NCBI GenBank assembly: GCA_003116875.1
Contig: BCKT01000014.1
Coordinates: 442,149 to 506,148 of the forward strand
Direction of reading: 5' to 3'
Origin: Takashimella koratensis
Taxonomy: Eukaryota; Basidiomycota; Tremellomycetes; Trichosporonales; Tetragoniomycetaceae
Length of the DNA: 64,000 nucleotides
The position numbers were made by a program, and so were the translations under genes. Below, in pieces: positions 44,515 through 55,800 of the stretch (position 1 is the first letter of the stretch; each line of letters begins with the position of its first letter). The notes under the pieces were generated by a model. The model was not told the DNA's origin, did no database searches, and worked only from the letters and a program-made list of their open reading frames with translations.

Positions 44515-46613
44515 ATGGCCGCTGCCGAGATCGCACACGACCTTCTCGACCTCCACATGGGCACTTCCAACCCCGTCGTGGGGTCCAGTGATAATGGACC
44601 CACCGAGGTCACCGACGCGAAAGACGAAAAGGACACGCCGCCTACGCTGATCCAGATTGGAGATGCGGGGACTTATGATCGTCGAAAAGTTCCTATCACA
44701 CTGTTGACGGGTTACTTGGGAGCCGGAAAGTCGACGTTGTTGGAGTACATCTTGACCGCCGAGCATGGGTACCGAATCGCAGTGTGTATGAACGGTAGGT
44801 GCAAAATGGGCGTTAGTCCACCCGAATCATCCCAGGTTGCTTTTGATATAGACATTCAATATCGATTAGTAGGCTGGGACAAACGCTGAATCTTGCTTTC
44901 TTCTTGATACCTTTTATTGGACATTATCGACCGCCGGCTCGCAGACTTTGGAGATACCACCGACATTGAATGCAGGTATCTCATCTCATCTCATCCCATC
45001 CCCTACCCCGTCTTCTTTCCTCTCACCTTTGAAAATCCCCAGCTAACGCTAGTCTTTAGCCAAATCACTTACCCTCTCCAACCCCTCCGACCCTGAGGCT
45101 CCAACGACCTCCATGCTCTCGCTGCCTAACGGCTGCCTCTGCTGTTCCGTGAAAGATATGGGGATCGCAGCGATCGAGGAGATGGTAGCTCAACAGACCG
45201 ACGTGGATTGGGTCGTGGTTGAATTGACGGGCTTGGCGGATCCTGGTGAGTGTCAGGAAAGATGACGAAAAGCGGCAGGTTGAATGAAGACAAGGGGGAA
45301 GGCAGGTTCTGTGTATATCGCTTGTCGCCTTCCACAGGATGGGAGAGGAGAGAATCATGGTTATAATGGTCGCTGATACCTGACTCCCATGTCAACGTTC
45401 CCCATCACTCCTCGACACTCCGCAGGTCCCGTGGCCAAGAGTTTCTGGAGCAACGAAGAAATGGGCGACCTGGTCCTTGACGGTGTCGTATGTGTCGTCG
45501 ACAGCCGTAACGTCGTATCGGTAAGTAGAATCCCGTCTACCTCATCCTTTCATTGCCAAGCGGTCCACACCGTTCCCTCATTCTTCACAACCGCACATCC
45601 TGACACTAGGCTAAACAACTCAGCAACTGTCACATACTACCGAGACCGAGTGTGAACGGTAAGTTCCCCAACTTGATATCTTCTATCATTTGTTTCCGCT
45701 CCCATCTCGCTGACTTTGGTCTAGACAAATAGCTAGCGCCGATGTCATCCTGTTGAACAAAGTCGACCTGGTCTCACCCACAGTCTTGGCGGAAGTAGAG
45801 TCGGCCGTTTCGTAAGTCCAGTTGCAAATTCTCTCTTCCCTTTATACATCTACGACAATCGTGAAGCTTTCTAACACAAGCTTATCCCAACCTCTTGCCT
45901 CTTCCCACCATCACCTGTTTCCCTCATCTCTTCTCTTCCCCTCTCATCGGCGTAGATCGATCAACCCTACCCTCCGAGTACACCGAACCACGAGGTCCCG
46001 AATCCCACTGGAGGCACTGTTCAACCTCCGTGCATTCTCGACCCCTGCTCCTCGACTACTCGAACACGGGTCCGCACCTGATCCCACCGCCTCTGTTCAT
46101 ATCCATACCGATGATGATGGCCACGACTGCCACGACCACAGCCATAGCCACAGCACACATCAACACTCCATCACAACAATTCTTGCGCCTCTACCCACTC
46201 TCAACCTCGCTTCGTTTAAACGCCTCACTGCGTTCCTTGAATCGCTGTTGTGGGAATCGACACTCCTCACTGCTTCTGGATCCGTATCTCTCGTCGTCCC
46301 CGAGACATCGAAAGGAACAGCTACGGCAACAGGTGCCGGGACCGACAGTACTCCCTCCGGGTCTAGCGGTTTCGAGGTCATCAGGACGAAAGGGTACATA
46401 CGCACGCTTGAGGGCGCGTACGTGCTGCAAGGCGTAGCGGACTTGTTTGAAATGAAACGAATAGAGGGTTCGGGAGAAGAAGGCGACGGAGAAGGGATGA
46501 GTGTAGATGGTGTGGAGAGGGCACAGAGTCAGGTCCAAGGGAAAATCGTGTTTATTGGTCGAGGGGTGTCACAGGTGCTGGTCACTGCGTTGCAGGCGTA
46601 TGTCCTTCAATGA
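44515..46613 (+). CDS. ZNG1: CobW/COG0523 zinc-chaperone GTPase (ZNG1/CBWD family)
   Basis: Exons 44515-44794, 44945-44971, 45060-45245, 45426-45520, 45624-45658, 45725-45811 and 45956-46613; 455 codons. Walker A is GYLGAGKST (66-74). The switch region DFGDTTDIE is on a 27-nt exon. The metal-binding CxCC is NGCLCCSV (128-131). The GTP-base motif is NKVD (219-222). A His-rich loop, [19 protein letters not shown] followed by THQHS, precedes the CobW C-terminal domain (about residues 340-455). ZNG1 proteins use GTP to transfer zinc to methionine aminopeptidase. The intron after the 27-nt exon needs a GC donor (GCAGGT at 44972) to hold frame. Homologues end the switch block similarly, so I am fairly sure of it. 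Confidence 0.93.
44972..45059 (+). other. Probable GC-AG intron in ZNG1
   Basis: The adjacent GT site (44976) would throw CxCC-exon translation out of frame; the GC site (GCAGGT) keeps it and yields [12 protein letters not shown]. Confidence 0.7.
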
Positions 46614-46816
46614 AGAAGGAAATTCGCAAGTGCATGTGGAGGTAGATTTTGATGCAAGGTAGCCCGGCAATGTATGTATCTGAGTATATCTCTTTCCATA
46701 TTTGGTACATGACTTTTCTCAACTCGTATGTCCACCATCATTCTCAACCCTCCTCATGGCTCAACATCTGCAATCTCGCGGCATCCAACTCTCGCCTCAT
46801 CTCTCTATCACCTCGC

Positions 46817-48583
46817 TCACGCGACCAACGACGCCCTTGCCATCTCCAGCGCTCCTTCATACGTCTCATTCCCACCGATAAACCCAGAGGCATGACAAAA
46901 CACGCACCCTGGGATTCCGGAAACACCAGACAGATCGGCATCCCTCACACCTCTCCAAGCTTCGGGCATGGATTTGCGGTTAATGAAAGAGTCTGAAGAT
47001 TCCGGGACACACTGGATTCGCCATTTGGAGGTAGGGGAGTCGGGAGTCTCGGGGTAAAGGACGTAGAGGATAGGAGAGGAGACAGGGAGTGTTGATTCGA
47101 GTGTGAAGAGGTGGTCTTTCCATGGCGCGGACTAAGAAGGGGTTAGTGGTGTGTAAAGGTAGGTAAGAGCGAGATTGCCATCGAGGGAAGATAAGGGGGT
47201 TGAGGGAGAGTGGGAGCATAAGAGAGTGTGAAGTGACAGAGAATGTGAAAAACGTAAAATTTGAGCGAGATAGGGGAGAGAGAACATGGCCAACCTCATT
47301 TACCTGCTTGAAGACGACGACCTGTCCCGAGGGATCAACATCAAACCGCTCCTCCAACGCGGCGGCGACAATGTCCCTCGCGGGCAACCACGCATTGGCA
47401 AAGTAGTCAAGCTGGGAGATGAACTCTTCACCCGTGATCTTGGACGCCTGGGCGAATCGGGCCTGCAGAGAGGTTAGTCGGTGGACGGCGTGAGATGAGA
47501 AAGTGTAGAGGATGGAGAAGGGCCAGAGGGGTAAAAGGACAGAGGGATAGAGGGACTTAGGGACATAGGGACAGAGGGGAAGGGACGGTGGGGGTTCAGT
47601 AAAAGGCAAACCCACGTCATAGTCGTCGTCACTGGCCGGCTCGTTCCATCGCGGATTAAGTCGACGGACACGGCTACTCAGGTCTGTCCGTTGCGCGTAG
47701 GCCAAGTCACCTTGGGTGATATTGACGCCGTTATCGATACTACCATGTGCCTTGTCAGCCGCGGTCTCGCTTACTAGCCGACTGATTTTCCTATACCCCA
47801 CCCACACTCTACTCGACCTCATTGCCCGACCCAAACTCACCCATCAATCGACTCGATCATCTCCGCATACAACCTCAACCAAAGCGTCTCCACACTCGGA
47901 TCATCCTCCTTCTTCCCTACATAACTCGCGATGATCTGTTTCCCGAAATGCTTGTAGACCAAGCCCGCAGAGCTGAGCTTGATAGTTTCAAACCCGCCGT
48001 GGCCAAAAACTTCGGAGAAACCGCGCTGGTGGTGGTCGTAGCGGTGGGTAGAGGGGGAGTAGACCCCACCGACATCGACGACAATGTCGAGGGGTTCGAC
48101 TAGAAGGTGAGCTGCTGTCACGAGTAGGGAGGAACGGAGGAATGAGGATAAAAGAAAGTCTTGACTCACGCTTAGCAGCATCGCGAGTGCGAACGAGGTC
48201 GGCGTCCTTGAACTCGTCGGTGAGACGAAGCATGAACACGGCGAGGGCCTCTGTACACGATCAGCTAGAGTCCCCATCTCTCGTGGCTGAAAGGATCGAA
48301 ACCTACCGTCGCAGTGGAACGTGCCCGAGTGGGTACCGATAACCTGGAAGCCCCATTCACGAGATAGGTTAAAACTCTATTAAATCCTGCAACCTCATGT
48401 TGGACAAGGCAAGGTGAAGTTGAGCCAGAGTCGGGGGGTTAGACGTACCTTGGTCGACTTCATCTTCTTGGCGAGTGGCTCGGTCAAAGCGGACATGTAT
48501 CGAGCAGAAACAGAGAGAAAGGGGCGGAGGGTGGGTCTAGTGAGGGATAACAAATGTTTAGGTGTTGCTATCACTGTACGCAT
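46817..48583 (-). CDS. MYG1: MYG1 family exonuclease (UPF0160, DHH-like)
   Basis: Exons 48449-48583, 48307-48343, 48170-48250, 47841-48099, 47616-47739, 47304-47462 and 46817-47131; 369 codons. A basic, acid-free leader (MRTVIATPKHLLSLTRP, VSARYMS) is typical of mitochondrial targeting, matching the dual mitochondrial/nuclear location of MYG1. Core motifs: VIGTHSGTFHCDEALAVFML, DIVVDVGGVYSPSTHRYDHH then QRGF, and FVSQ-like EFISQLDYFANAWLPARDIV. The C-terminus has GCVFCHASGFIGGNETYEGA. The HCDE and DHH residues form the predicted metal site. MYG1 is a 3'-5' RNA exonuclease that links mitochondrial and cytosolic translation. ATG choice: an internal Met (YMSALTEP) could make a cytosolic form. 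Confidence 0.93.
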
Positions 48584-48853
48584 GTACTGGGTAGATGGAA
48601 TGAAGATGGGAAGGGGTTGAAGTGATCGACGAATCAGCTCGGAGTCGTTTCACTGTCGCGTTGGAAAAATTCAGACGACGACTTCCCACGTGATAGCCAT
48701 GTGCCTGACACGTGGATGCTCAGCCCTGGCTGTGACGTCGTTTGATCGAGTGCGACTGTGCAGAAAGAAACAAGAGACAAACCTCCTGTACTCCCTCTTC
48801 TACCTTTGTCGTGATTCACCCAACTCACATCTTGTATAATAGCCCCCTCACTC

Positions 48854-51800
48854 ATGCCATCGGCTCCTCAGCCGATCGCGGCAACTACGGAACCACTACA
48901 CCGCCCTCCCGATCACAACTACGCTCACGACCGGGCTGCGCATACCCGATCCACGCCGGTCCAGCCCCAGCCCGCGCCAGAGGTAGTCACTGCGACGTCC
49001 CAGTCCCGCTGGGACAAAGTCGGGCAGCAACATAATACTGGGACTCATGCTTCATCCCATCATGCGCTCGCAAGGAGATTCTTGGGCCCAATACCTGAAA
49101 GCGAAGTGAACTCGGCAACAAGCGAAGCAAGTCGGAGACGATTACGAGATGTAAGACGGCGAGCGATCAGGGCGCTCCGCCGGGACCTGGAGGAGGACGA
49201 AGGGGGAGAAGGTAGGGATGGGGACGAGAGAGAGGAGAGAGAAGGGATGAGAGCGAGGTGGGAGGCGAGAAGAGCAGGGACGTTTGGGATAGGAGAAAGG
49301 GGAAGGGTAAGAGGTGCAGTGAGAAGGATCAAGATTCGACACGCGGCAACGGGACAAGACTACGAGTTTGAGGATGATGAAGAGGATGAAGAAGAAGAGG
49401 AAGAATCAGGAGGTTGGTTGTCTGGGAAATCAAGGAAGAAGAAGAAGAAACGCAAAGATGTTTGGATAGGCGAAAGTTTCGATATCGGTCGTGAATTTCA
49501 CATGCCTCCTCCTATTCTACAAGCGGACAGCAGCAGTAGTCGAGATCGACTTGATGACGAGCCTGTACTCCTGGTCGACTCGCCCGCACCCGCTAGTGTC
49601 GTCGAGGAAGACCCATTCGACACCTCCGACCACCGATCGATAACACGGTCGGGTTCAAACCTTGGCGACGGGGCGAGGCTGTCACCCGGACCTAGCGGTG
49701 AGGGCGGTTCGTCCCGCCGCCCAGATATCTCCAGCCGGTCGACACAGGAAACGTTTGTGACAGCCCGGACGGAGATGGGATCGGCTACTTCGAGCAAAGT
49801 GCATCTTCCAAGTACATCACCTGCGTCGATACCGTACTCTGTCGGCGCGGCGTCCGACCTCCAACTCCCCGAGGCCGACGTGCGGCGATCGATCACGTCC
49901 TCCCTCCGCCCTTTGGTCGATCCGTCTTCTGCGGCGCAAGGCGCAAGTCCCGTCATCCCTGGGGAGCATGGTCAATCGCAAGCTGACTCAAGCAAAGGCA
50001 ATGGTGCACCTATCACATCAGACGACCTAGCTGTTCCGAGGAAAGGATTCGCCAAACGCCTCAAGTCGGCACTACGTAAAGACGCCGCTCGGGGCTCAAG
50101 CTCAGCAGCGACCGTCCATGTCCCGAATCCCAATAGCCTCACCGACCTATCCGGGACTGACCAAGTGTCAAAGCGGACCAGGGGAGCGAAGACGGTTCAG
50201 TTTCCAGTCGACCTGGTTCAGCTAGACTCGAATGACCCCGACACTCCGAGAAAGGGGAACAAGCGGCCCGCGGACCCGGGAGAGGTACTCTCCCGCCATG
50301 GGTCCTTGGCGGAGGGTACGAGTGCAGGGGCGATGGACACGGAACAAGAGAGGGATCAGGCCGAGGCCGAAGAGGAGTATGAAGATTTCGTGGCTGGGGA
50401 CGTGATCATGCGAGGTGAGTGAGGGTTTGCTGGCAGAGGCTAATTGAGCAGATCGCATGCTGGTGCGTGTCGCACACCACAGGCAGGAGAATATTGCGTT
50501 ATTTGATGAAGCTACCCAGGTGAGTCACGGTAGAGAAGGAGTGGACAAGGCTGATCAAGCAGAGACGGTCACCTTGTGATCGCGTCGAGCCCCTCGAGGA
50601 GTACATTGTCGCATGGCGCCGAGGTTATATCGAGTTCTATCAAGACCATGTAAGTGGACCAAGAGTTTCAGCTGCCGATCTCATTGTTTACAAGCCAAGA
50701 TCCAGACTGATCCCTTCTTATAGCAACTTCCGCTCAAAGAACGATTCCACCAGGGTCAGAAAAAACTCTGCTTTGTCGCCCCACTCGACGCTCGTCGTTC
50801 GACCCTATCGATATTCAATTACACCGATATGACAATCGCGCTGACCACGTCCGCGGGTAAACTGAGTGAGCGATTCAACGACTTCAACACGGTTCGAGCT
50901 AGTACCACGCGCTCCAAGGCTTTGAAAGATCGGGTCAAGCAGTCGCGTCAGGCAAAGTGGCTCGCTTCGGGTCGACGAGGGACACATATCTTCATTATGA
51001 AGCTGGCAGAGCGATCGCGGGCGGTCGATTGGTTTTGGGAGCTGTGGAGAGAGATGGGTGGGCAGTTACCGACGCGAATTGATGTGGTTCTCCCGACGTT
51101 CTCGACTTCGGTACGCCTGCTCGTCCCCGAGGGCGAAGAGGGGAGCGAAGTCGGGTCAAGGGAGATTTGTCGTGCGATGAGCGCAAGTAAGACAGTCAAG
51201 GAGATCTGGGATCTGTTGGGTCAGTCGATCGACAGGGAAGAGCTCGCCCGGCAGAGGGGTCACGAGATCAATCTCGTCCTCGCCTGGAAGGGGACGGACG
51301 GGTCGCTCGATTGGTTGGCGTGGGATACGACGGTCCGTGGGTTCAGGCGAGACCGACAATTATTAGCGAGTGTTGCGGTGTCTCAAGGGGAGAGGAAACC
51401 GCATTCCTTACAACTCCGGAACGCAACGCACCAGCCTCAACATATTGTTCTCGAGGACGGAACGCAGCTCGACGAACCACCAGGCATCGAGGGGTTCCTC
51501 ACACGTCACAAGACGTCCTCCGCCGGACAGGAAGAGGTGTATCTGTGTTCTCACGATGGAAACATTTTCGTATGTAGCCCGAAGTCGGCGAGACCTCCGA
51601 TCCAACCGAGGAAGGAAGCGAGTACCCCCGCCGAGCTGTTTCCAGAGGTCTATAAGACGTTTGCGGATGGTGAGAGGAGAAGAGCCGCGGATGTGATAAG
51701 ACGGAGTACAGGGTGTGTGGACGTGAGAGATATCGAGAGGGTCGAGATGTGTATCTCCGACGAAGAGGTACAGAGTGAGAATGGGAAACGACATAGGAAG

Positions 51801-52899
51801 GAGCGATGTTTCGAGATCGTACTGCGGTTTGGGTCAAGCAGTAGTAACCACCCCAATGGGAAGGGTCAAGGCGGGCTTGACGAAGGCGGTAGTGTTCGAT
51901 TTGAAGCCAAGTCCCGATCCATCGCTCAGGAATGGGTCACCCACCTGACACTCCTCTCGCGATTCTGGACACGGAGACATCGCGTCGACGCGAGGGTCAG
52001 GATGGATACAGTCGCTGCGCACCAGGGAGGGAACGATCTCTTCTCCGGTAGCGAATTGGCGAATTCCTCAGATGCTGTCATTGGTCAAGTCTGGGATTGG
52101 TGTGTCGTTAAAGGGTGTAGACCGGTCACGCTCAGTGGGAGGCTGTTTGTCAAGGAAGGGAGGCTGAATAGTTTTCGGTGAGTCAGGAGCTGATTAGTTG
52201 GTGTGAGATGGGACAAGGCTGATGAACATGGAATGGGTAGATCGGCGTTTATCGTCTTGACGGGAGGGTCTTTGGTTGTGTTTCGAGTCAAGACGACCGC
52301 GTTTCACAGACGTTCGTCTCGGTTCCCGTTATTCGGTGCATATGTGGGTCCTCTTTCTAACTTTTCCTCTCCTATCCGTCTACCCTCGCTCCACGCTCGC
52401 TGGGCATGATATGAGTTGTGGGCCGGTGTTGACTCTCGCGCAGGTGTACTCGGGCATGCTAGCCCACGACGACGTTCGCGAGACAGTACACGAAGCAGCC
52501 TTCGCCCCTAGCGCTCGTGTATACCAAGATGGCCTGCAGTCTACCGACGGAGCGGAAGACACGACCTTTGCTGTCCGGATCAGCTGGACCAAGGGCTCTT
52601 GGTACCGCGAGTCCAAGGCCCAGCCTTGGGAACGGGACCCAGAGGATGAAATCAGTCCACCGCCACTGAGTAAAGAGCCCGTGACGCTGTTGACCTGCCG
52701 TGCGAGATCAAAGGTGAGTGAGGATTGGGTGGCAAGGATGGAGTGGGAGGGAGGAAGAAAGGCTGATCATGGATCGTGGGTACAGCTCGAGAGGGACAGG
52801 TGGGTATGGGCGATCAATGCCGAGATGGAACGCATGGTGAGGGCACATACTCGGCATGAAGATATGCTGCGCAATGCTGGGACGATCCCGAAGAAGTAG
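48854..52899 (+). CDS. Double PH-domain protein, Spo71/Mug56-like
   Basis: Exons 48854-50414, 50452-50519, 50563-50649, 50724-52177, 52241-52343, 52444-52713 and 52786-52899; 1218 codons. The N-terminal 300 residues are charged, with Arg-rich helices (RRLRDVRRRAIRALRRDLEE) and an acidic run next to KSRKKKKKRKDVW; the segment DVWIGESFDIGREF resembles the sporulation Spo7_2_N motif. The central part has RRGYIEFYQDH and PLDARRSTLSIFNYTDMTIA, a PH-type start, then GTHIFIMKLAERSRAVDWFWE. The C-terminal PH reads LSGRLFVKEG, then SAFIVLTGGSLVVFRV, and ends with RDRWVWAINAEMERM. In ascomycetes Spo71/Mug56 guides prospore-membrane growth; a role here may be in membrane shaping. The family match is moderate; the PH domains are clear. 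Confidence 0.75.
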
Positions 52900-55800
52900 C
52901 ACGAGAACATGTCTGGAGAGAGAAAGCGGTCAGGTCGTTGGCCGTGAGAGTGGCCGGTGGTGAGTGGAGGACGGGTACTGGGATGTACCCGGGCCCAAGT
53001 AGGTAAACCATTTGTAGAACACAGACCAGCCTAGATTCTGGCCTGATTGGTTTCACGTCCCTTGATGATATTGTATGTACACGACGTCTGTATGCATGAT
53101 AGGCTGTTCCGGTCCCGGAGGATCTTGGTAGGTCCAACGGACAACGTGGGAGGATAACGATGAACAAGGGACTGGGAAATGGGGTGTTAGGTGTGGATCG
53201 ATCAACAAACACGCACGTCTGTGATGGTCCACGGGGCAAGCGATGACGAGAGGGAGATGGGGAGGAGAGGGAAGAGGAGGGAGGGAAGGAGGGAGGGAGG
53301 GAGGGAGGGAGGGAGGGAGTCGGCGGCCACGACGCGGATCGAGGAGGGATGTGTCAGAGACAAGGTACGCGTGCCAAAGGTGGGGACGATGATGGACACA
53401 AACAAGGTAGCTATCAACCAACCACTGCCATCGACACGCCCAACATCAACACCGCCTACGATCACGGCGAGGCAAGGTAGCACAGTCGCAGAGAGCGTGG
53501 TAGCGAGACAACAAGACAAGGGGGGTGTGATAGACCCCTTCGATGTCAACAAACAGACCGACCCTTGCTTCCCCAAGTGTCGGAGAGCCAGTAGCCGCCA
53601 TCACCGCCAGAGCCAGGGAGCCAGGCCGCCCCATCAAGAAGAGGTGGGGAGAGAACAACCGGCCAAGAAAGAGAGATATACGCGTCCATGCAAAGTCAGT
53701 CGCGACCTTTTCCATTCTCCGACCCATCTCTCTCACCAACTCTACCCACAACTCCGCACCTCCCTCCTGGCTCTCACACGCCCTTGACCATCTCTTATCG
53801 CGAAAATCGGACGAGCTCGACACTTGTCAACAAAGCCAGTAAGTGTGAGTGCGCACGTAGACGTGCCAGGCGGTACGGGTACCTCTCCTTCATCTTCATC
53901 TCCTGCCAGCCTCTCAAGACCGGTACCTCGACTCGTTCCTTCTTTTCCTTCTGTTCCACGATCACGTCCCCACTTCCACAGCTGGCTAAATCCTCCAGCG
54001 CGGTCGGTATTGTTTACATCTCGCGGACGCGAGCGCGATCCCGTCCACGTGTGCCTTGAGCCTTGGCACTGGACCCGTTTCGTGGCAACCAGGCAACCGT
54101 GGAAAACGAACCAAATCCTCCTCCACTTCCCTCCAGTGCACGCGTACACGTTGGCTGAACTGCTTGGAACGGTGAATGACGACGTCAGAGCTGACTGGCC
54201 CGCGGTACAGGACAAGGAACGGGCACGGGAAACGGCAACCCAACGCTGAAACGATATCAACCGTGTTTATGAAGAAAGCGCCGCTGACGCCCATCGGCCT
54301 ATCGGACAGTACTTTTCTATCGACACGGACGAAGATATCCAAAGCCAAGCCCGCGCACCGCCGCCGTCCCGCTCTTGGGTACGCCTCGACACTCGCACAC
54401 GGGGAATTAGAGAAAAAGCATAGTCGCAATCTATCGCAGGGGATCGCCAACACGTCTCATTTGGCTACGACCAAGGAGGAACGGAAGAGAAGAAAAGGAA
54501 AAGGAAGAGGCAAGAGAAAGGAAACGGAAGACCTGAGAATTTCTGGTAAGTTTTTCAATGAGCACCTCTCGAACGAGGCATATCACTTTGGCCTCGTCGC
54601 GTAATCGGGGCGGGAGAGAGACTGATTCCGAGCTCCTGGACTCTTGGACAGGTTAGGCCGATCTCGTCGTCATCCTCTCGATTCGCCGTCAATCGAAGCT
54701 ATCGCTGCACGAGACGTATAGCTATCCGAGGCGTAAAGCGCTAGGCTTGACGGGAGGCGTTCTCGGGTCACGGAACCGTACGGAAACGTGGTCAGTCGGC
54801 AAGGAAGCAAGATCCAGAAGAAGAGAGGTAAACAAACATCGGCAAAGCAAGTAGTAAGTCTAATGGTCTGTTCACACGATCTGGTCCCCCTTGGGAAGGG
54901 CGACTGGGCAGGAGTTGGTACAGTCAGTTGGGTAGACAGCGCGCAGTAGCTGTGCTGCGTCGACGTTTGTCGATCCCTTGCTGCATGGCCAAGTTCGTTT
55001 GATGTCTGTCTCTTCTGCAGCTATCCCTCTACTCCTGCTGTTGTTGTTGTTGTTGTGTGGCTCGTTGCGGTGTCGTCGGTCAGGTCCCAGTCTTTTGCGC
55101 TTCCGTTTCACGATTCCAATCCCTGTGTGCATCCCTTGCCCTCCCACTGCCATCTCCATCGAACCCCAACTCTGGCGGCTGGAAGAACCGTTTGGACCTG
55201 AGAGGCGCATGGGGGATGTCGTAAGCGAAGAGTGTTGGGCCGCAGCGAGCGAGTAGGGACGAGGCGAGGGGCGAGGGGGATGCAGGGGCGGACGAAGGGG
55301 TCGAGTGGTGGTTTCCCTGTAGGGGTGCCTGATATTCCGAGCACCCTCGTTTTTCATGATGTGGCCCTCTGCTCGACATGGCATGGCATCCATCCTCCGG
55401 CGTCGTTTATTATCACCGAACAGACTGATCAGAATCACCCGCTAGCTAGACAAGGAAAGTGCGACCCCAGCCAGCAGCGCATGGGCACGGACCTCTTCTC
55501 TCTCTAGTCTCTCTGCCTCTTTGTCTCTTGCTGTTGCCTCGATCGAGCTGGACATTGCTCATCACACTGCCTCGACCAACAGATCAACCGCTGCGCCAAC
55601 CCGCTCAGCACCCAGGGTGTCACGACTGAGGAAAAATTACTCCACACCTACCTACCCTGGTCCCATCCACTCCGTCTCCGCATCCTCCATCCTCCAACCC
55701 ACCTGCATCCCGATCCTCGACCTCCCTGTGTTTCGACTGGATCCTAGACTCGTCGCAACCCAAGAAGGAAAAAATAAAACCGACAAGGGAAAAACCTGCG

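Noticed and set aside
53250..53318. CRISPR-like or satellite array
   Set aside because: Only a short (GGGA)n microsatellite; no spacers and no longer repeat unit.
53742..54260. 172-codon minus-strand frame and overlapping plus frames in the 5-kb gap
   Set aside because: No conserved motif; frames overlap on both strands, as expected by chance in GC-rich DNA.
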